Origin: Sclerurus mexicanus
Taxonomy: Eukaryota; Chordata; Aves; Passeriformes; Furnariidae
NCBI GenBank assembly: GCA_013396755.1
Contig: VWZF01006010.1
Location: 558,001 to 622,000, forward strand
Length of the DNA stretch: 64,000 nucleotides
Direction of reading: 5' to 3'
Position 1 is the first letter of the stretch. Every line of letters begins with the position of its first letter. Position numbers and translations under genes: made by a program. Below, piece by piece: positions 1-11,482 of the stretch. Below the pieces are notes generated by a model. The model did not search any database. It was not told where the DNA came from and worked only from the letters and a program-made list of their open reading frames with translations.

Positions 1-2020
1 AGGAATGAGGAGCCAAGCTGAATGATCCTAAAACATATTATGGGCATGTACAACCCTGTAAAGTAGAAGCCATTCATATTTTTGTGGGCCTTTCATCTTT
101 CCTTAGTAAGCACCAGGTAGTAATGTTGGGGACTTGCGAAGAGCATTGAATTTCTTCCCCATGACCAGCATTTTAGCCTGGGTAGCTCAGTAATGCTGCA
201 GAGAGGGAGGAGGAGAACAAAATTCACTCTTGAACAAAGAGCAAGGACTGTAACAAGCTGGTCCTTGGCAATAGTGAGGTAAGAACTCCTGTCAAGGGTA
301 GTATATGTTATTTAATCACAGTGTCTTTGCAAGTCAGGTGCAACATTTATTAGCTACCTTATTTAGCAGATAGATAAACTAAGTCATTTGTCTGAAATCA
401 TCACATTTGTACCAAATTGTTGTTAGATCCTGGATTTAAATGGTATCATCCCCAAGTCCTTGAAACTGTGACACAATCCTGCCTTGTCTGTGTACTAGTC
501 TTGAATCCTTTTAGCCAGGGAAAAGTCACACCCATGTGCAGAGCTCTCCAGCAACACACCTGCAGGAAGGGGTCAGCCCTTTCTGGGTCTGTAGCAGAAA
601 ACCTGCTGATGCTGTGCTTGTATAAACACCTTTTTGTACTCCACTAGTACCTCTGCACTCCAGCAGCGTGCCACAGGGCAGACACCTCACCACCACACAG
701 ACCTTGTCAAAGCAGTGAAAGACAACAGGATGCTGCTGCTGGGCCCCTTTATTATTATCATCATTGTCTTTCTGCAACCTCCTCACAACAGTCATGGCTC
801 TGCCATTCTTCAAAACAGTCCATCGTTATTTAAGCTGTCACAGATTAAAATAGAAAACTGCTATTTATATACATGGAAGCATAAGGAATTGTTTTCTGCA
901 CTTCCAGTCAGGCACATCTGATCACTAATGAGCCCATGTTCTTTCATCCCAGCAGAAAACATGCTCCAAAATGCATCTCCTTATCTCTAAAACTTCTCCC
1001 TGTAGACACCAGACCAAGCTTTGCCAAAACACAATGCATGTCTGAGGATGTCTGACCTTCCAAGACTCAGAGATTTCTCCTTTCCCCTCCCACAGTGTTT
1101 CATAATAACTGAGTGATTTTTGGTGTGGTGCAATTTGGTTAATCATGAAACAGGTATAAATTCAGTGACCAAATCTGCAGAAGTGATTCAGATGCAAATA
1201 TTTTTTGAATAGAACTCATTCCCAAATATCTTTTCAATCACACAAACAGTAAAGCTGGGAACCACAACCAACAAATACTTTCACCTCTTCAGCAGGGTTG
1301 TGAATTCCTGTTTTCTTCCAGTACAAGTGCTCCCTTTGAGTCTATTGCCTCACAGCTCTACTTGTACCCAAACACAGAAGGAAAATGTGTTTATTCTGAA
1401 TGCACACGTGCATAACAAAGAAGCTTGCAGAGCATGCAGGATAATATAAAGGCTACACTGTGAAACTTGAAGCAGACATCACAACCACTCTTCTACCCTG
1501 TTATCTAGGAAGAAGAGTACTGAGGGAAACGGCCTATATTTAACATCATGACTCAGACAATCTTCCTAAGGATAACAGATTGTGACTAATCTTTTACCAT
1601 TAGTTTCAGGAAATTTTGCAGAATGTGACTGGGAGGCTGCTCCCCAACCTATGGATATATAGTACTGCTGAGCAAGGCACAGCACAGAAGCAGTCATTTT
1701 CCAGGTGACTTACAATGGGAGCTGTCCATGACCCAGTGAATAACAGTGACTTGCAAGAATGCCAGTGTAGAAGCTACAGGAAAGGATTTTGCAACACATT
1801 TACTCTAAGAATGACATAAAGCAGCAACAGAGACGCCTAAATGCAAGCATAGAACAAAGATACAAGATGATCAAAGCCTCCTGCAGTCATCCAAAATTGT
1901 CTCTACTTGGTCATATGCTAAATTGACTCTCGTTTCTCAAAATTTTTAGCTCCTCAACTTACTCTGAAATCCTTTCATTGTTATTTTTATTAAACAAATG
2001 AACTAGCAGATATTACTGAC
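1..2020 (-). other. COL22A1: COL22A1 intron, left part of window (no exon recognised)
   Basis: At least 2,020 bases of intron downstream of the 45-base collagen exon. Reading the minus strand I see no run of glycine codons at every third position with splice sites, and no repeat family I can name. Small open frames near 417-1146 have no protein-like features. Confidence 0.7.
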
Positions 2021-2065
2021 CTTTTGACCTTTAGGACCTTCAGGACCAATTAGACCCCTCTCCCC
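2021..2065 (-). CDS. COL22A1: COL22A1 exon: first pure Gly-X-Y collagen exon
   Basis: A 45-base exon, a size typical of fibril-type and FACIT collagen genes. It encodes five uninterrupted triplets, GER-GLI-GPE-GPK-GQK, continuing GPK from the previous exon. The acceptor TTTTTTTGTCTTAG is strong. The donor is GTCAGT at 2020, with C instead of a purine at +3, so slightly weak. It is in phase 0 at both ends, so skipping it would keep the frame. It is the last exon seen: no further Gly-X-Y exon was found between it and position 1. Confidence 0.9.
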
Positions 2066-2501
2066 CTAAGACAAAAAAAGACACGATTAATCAGACTGAT
2101 CTTCTCATTATACAACCAAACCTGATCCTACAACTACTGATGACAACAAAAAGGTTTAAGCAGAGAAGAGAATGGAGCTGACACGCCCTCAGGAGCAGTG
2201 ACAATGGAGCTGGCTTTTCAGAGGTCTCAGTCACGGCCAGTATAAGCAAGCACACTGCCTTTAAAAGCCATGAGATTTTTACTTTTTTTCTTTGGCTATA
2301 TTTATCTCCAGAATCTATTTTACTTTATGTGAAAAAGGATGGACCTAACTGGGCTGGATAAGAATAACCACTTTGTTTTCAGTGTTGTTACCAGGACTAC
2401 CAGCATGATCAAAATTACTGAATTAGGCAAGAAGACACCTGGGAAAACTTCCATTACCTCTACAGCCATCCCAAATGAAACACTCTCGTCTCAACACTCA
2501 C
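2066..2501 (-). other. COL22A1: COL22A1 intron (436 bp)
   Basis: Short intron between the linker exon and the first Gly-X-Y exon, bounded by GTGAGT at 2501 and TTAG ending at 2066. It holds no repeat I recognise. Confidence 0.85.
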
Positions 2502-2615
2502 CTTTGGTCCAGCAGGACAGGAGCAGTTGAAAGTCTTGAGATGGGCAACTTGTTCACTACCAACAGTGGGTCTCACTTCCACGGGAGGTGCTTCTGTCAG
2601 GACTGTGACCTGGCA
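2502..2615 (-). CDS. COL22A1: COL22A1 exon: linker between TSPN domain and collagen helix
   Basis: A 114-base, 38-codon exon in phase 0, acceptor TCTGTGTGCAG and donor GTGAGT at 2501. It starts CQVTVLTEAPPVEV, continues RPTVGSEQVAHLKTF and ends NCSCPAGPK. The opening CQVTV follows SGP of the previous exon as in collagen XXII. GSEQ..LKT.NCSCPAG is the recognisable end of the linker, with two cysteines just before the triple helix, and the first Gly-X-Y triplet is GPK at the end. The human linker, as I remember it, has a long proline run after TEP; here only a PP pair is present, so this region looks shorter and less proline-rich. Confidence 0.95.
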
Positions 2616-3223
2616 CTGCACACAGACACTCAAGGTCATGGCAAAGCCTTTGATGATGGAAAATTTCCCCTTCCATGCTCTTTAGAGAAACCCCATAGTC
2701 ACTACTGTATAACACACAGCTAAATAGTCCTCATGAGGAATGAAATCCCACAAAAGCTGTTCATCCAAGCAAGAGGGAAAAATATGTCAAAATGAACAAT
2801 GAATCCCTTTAACTAAGACTGATGGGAGAAGAGTGAAAGGAGGGTGGAAGTTTCTAGTGAGACTTGGGCACAGGAAAATAAGCAGCAACTGGCACTGTTT
2901 TTAGCTGTTCCCAAATAAAACCAGTGGGAAACATGTTGAATATTTCATGCTGCATTTCTGTTGTTCCATCATCACTTCAGGGTTTTGTTTCCCCTGACAG
3001 TTTGACAAGGAAAGAGGAACTTGGAAACTTCAAATTCCTTACACTCATCCATCTGCAGTGGTCCTCCTCTGGCTCTGCTACATTACCAATTACACAGTTT
3101 GGTTTCACTCACCCTCATTAAAAATACTATAAGCCCACATTGCCATATATTCCCCAATTTATGTAAGAGATTTCAGTGAAGAGTGGTCATGTGAAAATGA
3201 ATAAATGACAAAAAGGAGCTTAC
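2616..3223 (-). other. COL22A1: COL22A1 intron (608 bp)
   Basis: Intron between the cysteine-cluster exon and the linker exon, bounded by GTAAGC and TGCAG. Nothing else is identified. Confidence 0.85.
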
Positions 3224-3304
3224 TGGTCCAGAGGGAATGTCACAGCATGTCTCCAGCTCAGCATGCCGAGAATCACAGTAAATAACCATCCGCTGAAGAT
3301 CAAA
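3224..3304 (-). CDS. COL22A1: COL22A1 exon: TSPN domain C-terminal strand and cysteine cluster
   Basis: An 81-base, 27-codon exon in phase 0, acceptor TTGTCTTCCAG and donor GTAAGC at 3223. It encodes FDLQRMVIYCDSRHAELE followed by TCCDIPSGP. FDLQR.VIYCD is the last strand of the TSPN domain; the conserved Cys of YCD and the CC pair close the fold in FACIT collagens. The mammalian protein, as I recall it, has Ile where this one has Met in QRMVIYCD. It sits 1,055 bases downstream of the 92-codon exon and 608 bases before the next. Confidence 0.96.
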
Positions 3305-4359
3305 CTGGAAGACAAAGCGAGGCAATAGTCTCAGAGACAGTGAATTATTAAAGACTGCACATCCTTTTGCTTGGATACAAACAGAGCAGGCAAATACAAG
3401 GAGAAACCAGATAGTGTTAACTTCAGAGGGATCCTATGGATCCTGTAGTCTATTGCTATCTCGTCCTATCAATAATGGACCAATATTTCAGCATGCTGCA
3501 GGAGTGCTGAGCTAATGAGACTCTGAATGTGCCTCTTAAAATTCTGGTGAAGGGACTCATGTTAATCCCCATGTTCTGGCCAAATTTCTGTCTGGGAAGA
3601 CATATCCTGGCCCCCTCTATCCCTCCGAGAATTATGTCTAGACACAAGGTTTGTTTTCCTCCTGTTGTGCCTTCCCTCTTCTGACCATTTATCCCCGTGT
3701 GAGAAATGCTACCAGCACATTTAATACGCATGTGCCATCCATTTTTCACAGCTCAAAAAGATTATACAAGTCTCAAACACCAAACAATCACACATAAATT
3801 GTATCAGCTTAACACTGCTGCTGGACAAGCAGGTCCAACCTGCAGACCTTGACTTCAGTTCAATTGCACCAAGAGTCATTTAACACCTGAAGAACTGAGA
3901 ACATATCATGACTCTCCTAAATTAACAAGCCTCGTTTTTCCCCCCACCTCTTTCTGTAACGGGTGGAAACATAATGCCAAGATCAGACAGCAAAAGACCC
4001 CTGTGTGGAGCTCAGTACCCAGTTTGATGATATTTGTGTATGATTTTGCCTCTGCTTTTAACTGTAGCACATTCTGTGTGATGAGGAAATTTCTTGAGAG
4101 CTTGGAAAATTCTCCAAGACTGCACCCAAGCTATTTCACTTGCAGAAGAAAGATGGAATTTCTCATTTTTATGGAGATATCATCAGTCTCACATAAAAAG
4201 ACAGCAAGTCCTGCATGTGATAAAATGCCAATCTGTCTTAGCTATGTAGCACTGGTGACATTTCAGCAGTGCTGCCTCAGGAAAAGCTCAGAAAAACATA
4301 ATCCCCCAAACCCAATGCTGAACATTACCCCAGCTCTGATCTGCAAGCGCCGTACTTAC
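3305..4359 (-). other. COL22A1: COL22A1 intron (1,055 bp)
   Basis: Intron bounded by a consensus GTAAGT donor at 4359 and TTCCAG acceptor at 3305-3310. I see no repeat or conserved element in it; a 97-codon minus-strand frame at 3456-3749 has no recognisable features. Confidence 0.85.
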
Positions 4360-4635
4360 GTCAATGGGGACACTGTCATACAAGCGTTTGCCAATCACAG
4401 TCTTTCCCTGAATGTCAATATTCTCTCTGTCTTCAATAGGCAGCACCTGCACCAGTTTGCAGTCTATGTAAAGCGAGACAGCCTTCGACTGGATGCTGAG
4501 GGCAATTTTGTGCCAGTTGCGGTCAAACAGGTCACTGACTCGCGCATTCCGGAAGACCACCCTGACGGCGTCCTTGGTGAGCCCCACAGCATTGTACTCC
4601 AGGGCTTTGTTCTCTCCGTCCAGTCGGATTGAGAC
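4360..4635 (-). CDS. COL22A1: COL22A1 exon: TSPN domain, largest exon (92 codons)
   Basis: A 276-base exon, acceptor TTCCGTGCAG and donor GTAAGT at 4359. It encodes exactly 92 codons in phase 0, from VSIRLDGENKALEYNAVG to GKTVIGKRLYDSVPID. Visible TSPN features are the LFDRNWHKIALSI strand (the conserved WHK of the family), SLYIDCKLV with the conserved cysteine, the VLPIEDRENIDIQGKTVIGKR turn, and the following LYDSVPID. I recall the mammalian protein as nearly identical through this block. The plus strand also has a long open frame here (4003-4632), but it lacks an ATG start and is a shadow of this conserved exon. Confidence 0.98.
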
Positions 4636-6620
4636 CTGCACGGAAACAGAAGTCATTTTGCTAAGGAAGTACAGAGCCTTCTCCTTCCTCCTGACTGCTT
4701 TCCATCCCCATCTACACCCCAAAGTCAGGGGTGGTACAGCCTCTGGTGAGAACTTCAAGCAAAAACCAGAGGGCAGGGTTTTGTGAGAGATATGGACAGA
4801 GAGCCTACACCTGTGCTAGTAAACAACACAGGGCTACATGGGTTTTGGTGCAGACCCACGACCATCTAAAGCCTTCTCTTGTGGGTACAACCCTTGACAT
4901 GGTTTCAGCACTCGCCACCTTGATGCCTCCCAGGCAATACTTGGGCAGGGTTGGGTGGTAGCACATCAGGGGCATCTCCCCAAAGGCAGAGAGACAAAGC
5001 TGAACCTCGTTTGGATCCCTCTATTCTCTGCACTTTTCCACTACTTTCCAGCAAGCTCTGAGCTCTTTACTCCCATCCCATGTCCTCAGCTGTCCCACAG
5101 GACATGGACAAATATTCCACTGCCTGGTATGAAACCAGTCTGCTGAGCTGTAGCACTGCCCACGCTTTTTATCAGATGCTTTGAACAGAAAATTATAGCT
5201 AGCACTCTCTCCCTTGTCTTCCAAGTTACAGAACAGGCAAAAATTGGCCTTTGAAGACGTGATACTTTTAGTTCATTTACAAATTGATCCAGAACTGCCA
5301 GGAGTTTGGACCACATTGGCACTGAGCTGTGTGTGATGTAAGCAGCCCAGATCTGACTCCAGAGCTGAACCAACTTCTCCATGCAGCTGGGCTCTGTCCT
5401 GGCTGGGAATGCCAGCTCAGATCAGCATTGGCTCACAAGTTTCTGCATCTGTGAGCTATGCAGGTGTGCAAAGGACTGGCCAAACCAGGAATGACTTTAC
5501 ATGAAATGAGGTTCATGAGGCTCTAAGGCACTTCTGGCACCACATTTTAAGGCACTTTGAAATTACTACTGGAAATATTGAGGTTTTTGTTCTTTTTTTT
5601 TTCTCTTCGCATCTAAGCAGTTCAAGTTTTCAACTTCTTCCAAGAAATAGTGGTACACACATTCTCACTGCAGCAAATAGGAATGCAGGTAGCACAGTAA
5701 AACACATTTCATTTAACAAAGCGCAGCCAATAATAATTTTCACCTAAACCTTTTACCATTGTCTCAAATCCAGTAAGCTAACTCTTCAAACTGCACCTAT
5801 CCTTCACTGAGAGTTCCCAAAATCCTTTTGAATACCAATCCCAAAGCAGCAATACTGAATTAAATGACTATGTGAGCCCATGTCAACAGTCCAGTTCAGA
5901 GTCATAGGTAATGCCATCAGCACTGTATTTGGTGCTGAGCAGAAAAATATACAGTCCATCCAAACTACTCCCTCCTCAAGCACAGTTGAACACCTAAACT
6001 CTAGCAAGCTGCTAAGAACATGCTGTGTAGGGATGGGCAGTACATTCGTATGGTATTTTTCTTCTGAAAATCTGAGAGTACTTGAAAAAAAAAGATTATA
6101 TCAAATTCTGCAGCAGCCAGGACTCAGGGTTATGGAGCTATATTAGGTGTTGCATCCACACCCAGAGCAGAAACCCATAAAACTTTGCATGATACCTAGA
6201 AGTCTGTGCAAAAACCTGGCATAACTCACTGTTCTGTAGTACATCTGTGTGACAGTCATTTTCCAAACAGGCAAACTACTTTCCCTAAATGTGGGGACTA
6301 CAGAACTAGCTGAACAAAACAACTAAAAGCTCAGCAGTTGTTTCAAGAGTGAGGATGGTATTTTTTGTCCTCCTCTACAACTAACATATCTACCTGGATA
6401 CTAAAAACAATGAGGGTCTACACAAACATTCCTTCAGGGTTGAATTAAAGGTAAAGGATTTTCAGCAAAATGCACTGAAAGGGATGTAAAGGCATTTTTA
6501 ACAGTCCATAAGGAAAAAGGAGTGGGAGGTTAAGGCAAGAAAACTGGTTCATGGCAAGGGGGAAAAAAAAAAAGAGAGAGAAAGAAAGCTGTTCCTGCTA
6601 GCTGCAAATCGGCTTCTTAC
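4636..6620 (-). other. COL22A1: COL22A1 intron (1,985 bp)
   Basis: Intron inside the TSPN-coding region, bounded by GTAAGA and GTGCAG. It contains a short T-rich run near 5590-5600 and an A-rich run near 6563-6587. No named repeat is seen. Confidence 0.85.
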
Positions 6621-6744
6621 CTGTGGTATTCCGTACTTGTCAATAATCTGCCAAATATACCAGTCTTCTTTCCTGGAAGCCTTCCGGAATTTGAAGGTGG
6701 TTACAAAGGCATATTCATCAGGCAGACCTTGTGGAAATACATCC
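6621..6744 (-). CDS. COL22A1: COL22A1 exon: TSPN domain, central beta-sandwich
   Basis: A 124-base exon, acceptor CTCCATGCCAG and donor GTAAGA starting at 6620. One base completes the Glu codon; then 41 residues run from DVFPQGLPDEYAFVTTFKF to RKEDWYIWQIIDKYGIPQ, ending on a codon boundary. The GLP.EY.F.TTF.. block and the W-x-IWQI strand are hallmarks of TSPN domains in FACIT collagens. The DEYAFVTTF and SRKEDWYIWQIIDKYGIPQ versions are specific enough to pick COL22A1 over COL9A1, COL12A1, COL14A1 or COL19A1. The open frame continues past the donor for some codons, but that extension is intron. Confidence 0.98.
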
Positions 6745-8461
6745 CTGGCATGGAGAAGGGAAAGAAAGCAATGTATCAGGCTCAGAAGTGAAGAACAGAA
6801 GTTCAAAAACTCTCTCCATGTCCCAGCAATGCTTCCCAAAAATATCATTATAGTTCCTACAAAACCTGCTTTATTTGGCAGCCTGCAGAGAGATGAACAC
6901 GAGCTTGTGCCCTCCAGGAACTTCTGTCCTTGTGAAGCCCTTTTTCATTCCAATGGTGAAGCTCTCAAATTGGGTAAGAAATAGTGAAAATCTGCAGTTG
7001 AGTATCCATCATGTTAAAAAGGCTGGTTTTCACTTGATACTTCTGTTCATGCAATCTGTAAATAATTCTGTTCTTCTCCAGATGCTCTGGATACCTGTGA
7101 CTTCTGAGAACAGGCAGGAACACCTAAAACCCTCTATAAATATACCAAGTTATAACAACCAATTTTGTAATATTTGCCCCCAAACAGGCACTACACCTCA
7201 TGTCTTTTCCAAGAAGATGTACCTTGGCTCACGGCCTGTGAGAACAGAAGAACCTTCTCGAGTCACACATTGCAAACACATTAGGCAGAAATTTGCTTAG
7301 TGTGACACCATGACCCATGCGTGTTTGAAGTAACCAAATCAACACTGTTTTAACATGGGGATGCAGGGCTGGACAGAAAGGGTAACTAACCCAGTATCAT
7401 TAGGGGTTTTTTCTTGTCACTAGCCATTACTGGATGCCTAAGAATCAGAATGAACAGAACAAACATTATCTCTCCTACCCACAGTTTCTGGGATCTAGGA
7501 GTCAAATTCAGACACAGATGTAATTTTTATAATAATAACTTTTTATGGACTTATCTTACCTGCACTTCCATACCTTCCCCTTGAACTCAGGTAAACATAA
7601 TATTCACAACATCCTTTGGCAATGAATCACATTCTGCTACCCACTATATAATTAGACTCCTCCTGTTTGTTCAGGACCTAACTCAGATTTTATCAGGGGC
7701 AGCACAATGAATCTATTCTTATTTTACTTTTCATAGCACTCGTGATTTTTTGAACTTTGCTTATAATGCCTCTAAGCCATCTCTCTTTCCACCTGAAGAG
7801 TCTCAGTTGACATTGTTCTTCATGCCCAAGCCAGCCTGCTCCTCTGATCATTTCTAAATAAACCTTTCCTAAATATAAATTCTTTGCTTCAGGACATCTG
7901 AGCAGTCAGGCATAAGCACTCATCAGAAAACAAAACACAATGGCAGCAATTAATGAAGAGCAAATATGAAGACAGATTCTCTTAATGAATTGGTGACATA
8001 ATCCATCACCATGCAGAAACTGGCACAGTCCAAGGCACATAAAACTAGAGGCCTCTAATCATGTTAAAAGCCAAAAGTTCTCAAAATTTTCAGAATACTC
8101 TGTTTTACAGTTACAGCAAAGGCTGAGAGCCTGCGTTCCCTAATGCCAAAATATTCAATCATATTTTAATCTGTGCTTTGAATATCCTATATTTTTAGCC
8201 AAGTTATAAATTCAGAACACTGTGGTTTCACCCTTTGCTGTAGTTTTTGCTCTATAAAGTGCCCATGCAGGATATGCACCATTATAAGCTGATTTTCCCT
8301 CTTGGGGACACGAGCACTGTCTAAACTCTTCCAAATTCCTCCCAAAGAAAACTGAACCTGGTTCCCACTAAAACCTCTACAAAATCCTTCCCTTAGGGGT
8401 GCAGACAAGACTGTCTTATTTCTTGGTACTAGTTATTTTAACCAAGGAGGTCCCAGTTAGC

Positions 8462-8788
8462 AGGAGGTTAGCAAATGTGATGCCCATCTACAAGAAGGGC
8501 CAGGAGTATCCAAAAGTGAACAGAAGTAGGATCTGGAAAGAGCCTTAGACTAGACATTAGAAAAAAAATATTTACTAGAAAGGTTGGAACAGGATGCTCA
8601 GGGAAGAGATGGATTCNNNNNNNNNNNNNNNNNNNNNNNNNNNNNNNNNNNNNNNNNNNNNNNNNNNNAAAAAAAAAAAAGTGGACTTTGTGAACGTAGT
8701 TTAGCAATGAAAATGGCAGTGTAGGATAACAGCTGGACTCAATGACCTCATAGGTCTTTTCCAACCTTAATGATTTTATGATTCTGGA
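8462..8788 (+). mobile_element. CR1 LINE fragment, internally deleted, with N gap
   Basis: The left part (8462-8500) matches the early reverse-transcriptase segment of CR1 that reads ANVMPIYKKG. The right part (8705-8788) is the CR1 3' end, with ATGACCTCATAGGTCTTTTCC and the terminal ATGATTTTATGATTCTG. The middle is missing or covered by 52 Ns (8617-8668) followed directly by an A run. The copy is dead. Confidence 0.8.
8617..8668. other. Assembly gap (52 N)
   Basis: A run of 52 undetermined bases inside a CR1 copy, followed at once by twelve A. A homopolymer or low-complexity tract probably caused the gap. Confidence 0.99.
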
Positions 8789-9924
8789 TGCCTCTGAGCT
8801 GGGAACAGAAATACCATTATGTAGTTTTAATTTAAAAAAAAAAGGGTTTTCAGATGCTTAATGCTTAGTTGTCCCAGAAATAACTGGGAGTTGGGTACCT
8901 AAATATCCCTGCGAGTCTGGCCACACCTCGTCACACAAGGCTGACAAAGAGCCCATCAGGTAGATTTAAACTGACAGAAAGCTATAATGACCTATTACCT
9001 GTCACCCTCAACTGATTTTTAAAGCAGCCAAGGAACTGCCTGCAAGTTCCCAACAGAGAAAGGTTTCATGCCAAAAGCAAATCTAAAGACACTCTCATTG
9101 CACTGAAGATGTGACAAAAACTGTTTCTGAAGTTGTTGGTCCCTGCTTTTTTTACAGACATGCATTGCTACATATAGAATAAAAACTTTGTTTAGGAGTT
9201 TTCACTTATTTCCTCACTAAAAAGTGAACTCCATCTAGAAGTTCAGCTTTCTTAGGGATCCAAGGGCAGGAATTGTCCCCAAAAATGTTTTATTTTCTTC
9301 TTGCACACAAGGCTGAATTGAACTGATGATCCATACTATGGAGCTTTGCTGGATGCCTACTACCTACAGGGAGCACTCTGTCAGCTCCTTGGTCTGTAAA
9401 TCTGACAACAGTTTAGATTGCAGAAGAGGCCCTTATAAAACTCCAAGACCAAAAAAAAAACTCCACTGCTGCAGATTAGTCTAAGAGTCAATTAACTCAA
9501 CTACAAGGCCAGGTGAATCACAACTTCTACAGAGAAAAAAATTTAATAACAAGGGATTTTCACAACACAGAATCAACCTCACCCATATGTCCTTGGCAGA
9601 ATTTGTTTTTGGTTTCTACTTCAGAAAGCTTAGAGAAAGAATAGATACAACATCTCCAGGTACTTTCTGTCTTTCACTGTCCTATTTACTGCCAAAAAAA
9701 AAATAATCTATTCTAAATCTTACTTACTGTATTTTAGTTTTCCCAAAACAACCTTTTTCCACAAGGAGCCTTGTGAACAACTCCTTTTCCTCTCTCTGAT
9801 GCAATCTTTTCTACTTTTCTCAGTTCTCCCTTCAGCCCTTTACTCTCTAAAAGACAAAAAAAGCCTTCAGTCATTCCACTTCAGTCATGCTTAATCTCCT
9901 TTACCTTGTCAGAAATAGGAAACA

Positions 9925-10135
9925 ATGAGGGACCTCTTGAAGTCATCTAGTCTAAAGATTTTTCTTGTGTTTAGATTTCATGGATTTAATTTGTTCCTAT
10001 TCCTTCTTGCCCTGTCAATGAATATGACTAAGGAGATTCTGGCCCCATCTTTGCTTCTTCCCCATCAGGTATCTAAACACATGGATAAGATCCTCCCTCC
10101 CTGAGCCTTCTCTCCTCTAAACTGAACTATCTTAT
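9925..10135 (-). mobile_element. Old CR1 3'-end fragment
   Basis: The plus strand reads as the complement of the CR1 3' region: gacctcttgaagtcatctag, then ttgttcctattccttcttgc, then a block close to atcctccctccctgagcctt. It is strongly diverged, with no coding capacity. Confidence 0.65.
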
Positions 10136-10254
10136 TTGTCCCCCCTGTTTGTTATATGAAATATATGTTTGGAAAGAAGTAAGGTACCAGGAAGATTTCA
10201 ACAGGTTTCATGTTCAGTCTAGGAGGTTTTGGTAGCTTTTTGTACAATTTCTTC

Positions 10255-10760
10255 TCTGGGAAGTAGACAAATGATGAGATCAGGGCAAGAGCTCATGAAG
10301 AAACCTAAAGTGGGTGACTGAAGTCAAAGTTGTTATCAGGAGACAGAGTTCCCAGAAAAGCACACTGAGGTGTACATGTCCAAACAACTCAAGACTCAAA
10401 AACCAGGGAAGACCAATATAAAGAGCAAAGAGATCATGACTAGAAGCTTGATCAAGCATCAGATAGTTCTGTGAGGTGGTAGCCAAGATCAAGTCAGGGT
10501 GGAACCAGACCAGGCAAGAGAAAGCTGAGGGATGGATATGGCCATGAGAAAGGTGCTGGAGTTAGGATTAAGAGATACAAATGGTGGACAGAACAAGACA
10601 GTGAGCCAAAATCTTGGCATTAGACAAGACAACAGTAACGAGAAACAAGTCTGAGCACTAAAACATAAATCTTGGGCACAGTTTTGGCCAGAAGATCCAC
10701 TGAGGAGCTGTGAATAAACAGTAGGACAGCCCCAGTTACATGAGGAGTGGGCAGAATCAC
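10255..10760. repeat. Purine-rich segment of unknown origin
   Basis: The plus strand is conspicuously A+G-rich and CpG-poor, with recurring short blocks such as gggcaagag, ccaggcaagag and gacaagacaacag. It has no long open frame and matches no family I can name. It may be an eroded repeat or an ordinary composition fluctuation. Confidence 0.3.
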
Positions 10761-11460
10761 CAGCCAGATTTCAGGACCACAGTTCAGCCAGCTACAGAGA
10801 CCTGTGAGTCCCTCAGTGGTCAGATCATTGACTGCATCCAGACTCCTGTCGGCTGTGTTTGCCTGCTCACGGATGATGCCTCACCACAAAGAGAAAGAAA
10901 GTTCATAGTTGTAGGTTACAGATCACAAGAGGAGTAGGCACATTTCCCAGACAGCTAAGCTGTCACTTTGTAAAAGTACTATTGCTTACATAAAAGGATA
11001 CAAATCCTTTAAGTAGATAATAAACTGAATTGCATATATTACTCATTTAATGATTTTGCATCTAATTATGAGATGTTGCTAAACATTGCTTGAAGTTATC
11101 TGTGAGACAGGACAGATGTTTTTGTTTGGTTTATTATTCCAGTTATCGGTTTTGTGCAGCTTTACAAGATTTTATTTTCTGTGAGCAATGACCCTTTATG
11201 CAGTATCTTAGAGTCCCGGCATAAAAAGACTAAAATGAAGCAAATATGCAAACACCTTCCATGGTGTTATATCCATTTGGGTTTATTCCCAAATCACAGG
11301 AGGGTAGAAGTTACAATACAAAAGGCTGAGAACATAAAAGTCCTTCTTTAGTTCCATGTTTCAGAATCATTCAAAAGGAAGCTTAGTCATTTCAATCTAC
11401 TAATTAAGGATGTTTTACTTCTAGTTGTCCTGGACAATAAAATATTCTACTTGTTTTAAA

Positions 11461-11482
11461 GACAACAACAACAACAAATAAA
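11461..11482. repeat. CAA microsatellite
   Basis: A short (CAA)n run within COL22A1 intron; a second, imperfect CAA-rich run lies at about 11560-11578. Confidence 0.8.

Noticed and set aside
4003..4632. 209-codon plus-strand frame
   Set aside because: It begins at GTG and lies antisense to the conserved 92-codon COL22A1 exon, whose codon bias keeps this strand open.
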